From the NCBI GenBank assembly GCA_030668545.1, contig DAOUTT010000125.1, positions 1 through 6,697 of the forward strand: a stretch of DNA of 6,697 nt. The letters run 5' to 3'. Made by a program: the position numbers and the translations under genes. This DNA is from Anaerolineales bacterium. Lineage in GTDB: Bacteria; Chloroflexota; Anaerolineae; Anaerolineales; E44-bin32. Shown here piece by piece: positions 5,485 through 6,697 of this stretch (within the stretch, counting starts at the first letter, position 1; each line of letters begins with the position of its first letter). A model generated the notes under the pieces. It had not been told where the DNA came from and did not search any database. It saw nothing but the letters and a program-made list of their open reading frames with translations.

Positions 5485-5534
5485 TGTAACTACATGTAAT
5501 ACCGTTACCCACAACCTGTAATCTTGTTATTACA
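5485..5534. promoter_or_regulatory. candidate operator cluster for the GntR regulator
   Basis: A perfect dyad, TGTAAT (5517-5522), six bases, ATTACA (5529-5534), lies just downstream of the -10 box. Further half-sites TGTAAC (5485-5490) and TGTAAT (5495-5500) lie between it and the gene. Direct half-sites start at 5485, 5495 and 5517, spacings of 10 and 22 bases, so they face nearly the same side of the helix. This is a typical layout for a dimeric repressor blocking its own promoter. Assignment to this regulator is inferred from position. Confidence 0.6.
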
Positions 5535-5543
5535 AGTTGAGTA

Positions 5544-5572
5544 ATTCTATAGGGTTTGCGGATTAATGTCAA
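5544..5572 (-). promoter_or_regulatory. sigma-70 promoter of the BMC operon
   Basis: On the minus strand, TTGACA (5567-5572) is a perfect -35 box and TAGAAT (5544-5549) matches five of six -10 bases, with the ideal 17-base spacer. Transcription would start near 5537, next to the operator dyad, leaving a leader of roughly 70 bases before the regulator ATG. Confidence 0.75.
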
Positions 5573-5661
5573 GTAGTTGGTTTGGATTAGTGATTATGTA
5601 AAGTTTAGACGGGGCTAGTTGGATAGGGATGAAGGAAGCGTGGATCCTCGAGCTGGAAAGG

Positions 5662-5694
5662 CAATAGAAAAGGGAGGTCGCGAGCGACCTCCCT
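5662..5694 (-). terminator. intrinsic terminator of the DoxX-type gene
   Basis: A perfect ten-base inverted repeat, AGGGAGGTCG (5671-5680) and CGACCTCCCT (5685-5694), with a four-base loop. On the minus strand it is followed by TTTCTATT. It lies 20 bases after the DoxX stop, so that unit ends before the BMC promoter. Confidence 0.85.
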
Positions 5695-5714
5695 GGCTTT
5701 CCGATAAAGTGATT

Positions 5715-6197
5715 TTAGAAGATGCCCAACAAACTATCGAGGCTCCAGACGGCGCCAGCATCTAACATAATTATGATTACCTGAGCTGCGATCATCATCA
5801 AGTTCTGACCCTGTTCGCATTGATATGCCGGATTGACAGATCTATCCTTAGGTTTGACGCCTGCAAGAGCAAGGTAGTTAAGGTTCATGAAGATTCCGAC
5901 GAGCGCCGAAATTGGCGTCAGAAATCCGAGTGTCAGCCCGATTCCGGTTGCCGTTTCGCCGGCGATGACGAGGTAGGGGAACCAGCTGCGGTTTTTGCTG
6001 ACCATGGATTTGATCAGAGAAGCGAAGGCTGGCACAGGATGGTTATCCGCCAGGGAAATCGTCCAGTCGACCATGCCTCCGTCGATGAATTTGCGCAGCG
6101 GTTTGTGCAGCACACTCTTGATCCACCACAAACCGACGGCAATGCGTAAGATCGCCAACCAATGGCTAGCACTGAGAAAACCGAAAATATCTTGCAT
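5715..6197 (-). CDS. DoxX-type small integral membrane protein
   Basis: 160 residues, the usual size for DoxX/DoxD-like proteins, with about four hydrophobic segments: about 13-30 (WLAILRIAVGLWWIKSV), 73-90 (FPYLVIAGETATGIGLTL), 92-112 (FLTPISALVGIFMNLNYLAL) and 133-157. GETATGIGLTLGFLTP matches the conserved DoxX segment (GE...G..L.LG..T). The family includes the small subunit of thiosulfate:quinone oxidoreductase and many uncharacterised membrane proteins, so no reaction can be assigned. The ATG at 6197 has GGAGG four bases upstream. It is transcribed in the same direction as the BMC operon, but its terminator and the separate BMC promoter argue that it is an unrelated unit. I found no convincing promoter for it in 6200-6300. 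Confidence 0.85.
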   Translation of the reverse strand: MQDIFGFLSASHWLAILRIAVGLWWIKSVLHKPLRKFIDGGMVDWTISLADNHPVPAFASLIKSMVSKNRSWFPYLVIAGETATGIGLTLGFLTPISALVGIFMNLNYLALAGVKPKDRSVNPAYQCEQGQNLMMIAAQVIIIMLDAGAVWSLDSLLGIF

Positions 6198-6603
6198 GAC
6201 TCCTCCGTTCTTTTTACTCTACGAATCTTGCCTGATCCCTATTGGTTCACCCACCCATTTTGGCTAATTATTTTTATGTGGCAGGGAGCAGGTTGTGAAT
6301 GACTTTCTACTCATATAGATGGGTCTGTCCAGCCGTTTTCTTACGTCGCAAATTTAAGGCAAATTGCCGTCTGTTTTTTTATATTGATCGCGTATTGCTA
6401 TGCGTGATTGGAGGCTTTGGCCCGCGTGGCGTGTTGTGCGCTAACAGCGGATCGGAATGCAGGAGTACGGAAACTAGTGCAAATATCAGCGCGGGTACAA
6501 TTTCCGGTCGATTATAAACTCGAGTATACTTTTCACGGTTATCACGATCCAGAATACAAACCAGCAAAAAGACAGATTGCTTCGAGAACCACAGGATTAA
6601 ATA
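6198..6603. other. divergent intergenic spacer with no gene recognised
   Basis: This spacer of about 400 bases separates the minus-strand DoxX gene from the plus-strand sigma-like gene and should hold both promoters. The only promoter-like element I can point to for the plus strand is TATACT at 6525-6530 with a poor -35 (TTTCCG, 18-base spacer). Short open frames here on both strands have no ribosome sites or recognisable motifs. Confidence 0.5.
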
Positions 6604-6697
6604 GTGGAACGTACCAACGAGCAGTGGATTTCCGATCTGCGTTCATCAGGGAGTGCACAAGACGAAGCCCTGGAGGATTTGCGTGTCAAGATCCGGA
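6604..6697 (+). CDS. N-terminus of a probable ECF-type RNA polymerase sigma factor, cut by right edge
   Basis: Thirty-one codons are visible: N-E-Q-W-I-S-D-L-R, then DEALEDLRVKIR. The pattern W-I-x-x-L-R followed by E-x-A-L-x-D-L-R is common at the start of ECF-like sigma factors from environmental bacteria, before region 2. GTG at 6604 is the first possible start because an in-frame TAA lies at 6598-6600, and AGGA (6593-6596) sits seven bases before it. The call rests on a short segment: no region 2 or region 4 is visible. Confidence 0.55.
   Translation, partial: MERTNEQWISDLRSSGSAQDEALEDLRVKIR

Noticed and set aside
6299..6567. Open frames at 6299-6517 (+) and 6379-6567 (-)
   Set aside because: They overlap each other, lack ribosome sites and recognisable motifs, and lie in a divergent promoter spacer.
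1..6697. CRISPR arrays, tRNA or rRNA genes, insertion sequences
   Set aside because: None seen: the only repeats are the three coding modules and short inverted repeats, with no transposase frame or tRNA-like fold noticed.

Overview
The window holds most of an operon for a bacterial microcompartment (BMC, a protein-shelled organelle), read entirely on the minus strand from about 5540 down to the left edge. In transcription order it encodes a GntR/HutC-type regulator, a small repeat protein that looks like a cargo-docking scaffold, an RpiB/LacA-type sugar-phosphate isomerase, deoxyribose-phosphate aldolase (DeoC), a tandem-domain shell protein (BMC-T), a hexameric shell protein (BMC-H), a pentameric vertex protein (BMC-P), and a PduP-like CoA-acylating aldehyde dehydrogenase cut by the left edge. 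DeoC plus an RpiB homologue beside one BMC shell set is the signature I know as a sugar-phosphate-utilising (SPU) BMC. The likely core chemistry is 2-deoxyribose 5-phosphate to acetaldehyde plus glyceraldehyde 3-phosphate, with the aldehyde oxidised to acetyl-CoA inside the shell. The shell proteins recall, from memory, those of Haliangium ochraceum.

Regulation is visible. A near-consensus sigma-70 promoter (TTGACA, 17 bases, TAGAAT) precedes the regulator gene, and a perfect dyad TGTAAT-N6-ATTACA sits just downstream of its -10 box, with further TGTAA half-sites between it and the start codon. This suggests autorepression of the operon. Two intergenic gaps in front of shell genes (125 and 189 bases) carry strong inverted repeats that could set shell-protein ratios.

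The most unusual part is 3868-4566. A module of about 40 residues (LVTELD..DLPYG ... VTPLARQ.AM.R) occurs twice in the scaffold protein and a third time at the N-terminus of the isomerase, with an exact period of 79 codons. Scaffold and isomerase lie in one reading frame, separated only by a single TAA, and the 19 codons after that stop still align with the linker between the first two repeats. The locus therefore looks like a triple-repeat scaffold-isomerase fusion split by one stop codon, or joined by readthrough. The isomerase also has Asp where E. coli RpiB has its catalytic Cys.

Right of the operon, a DoxX-type membrane protein (minus strand) ends in a clear intrinsic terminator that isolates it from the BMC operon. 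A roughly 400-base spacer follows, then the first 31 codons of a plus-strand gene resembling an ECF-type sigma factor, cut by the right edge.

The organism cannot be fixed from this window. GC content is moderate. The sigma-factor N-terminus resembles ones I associate with Chloroflexota and similar environmental phyla, but that is weak evidence.
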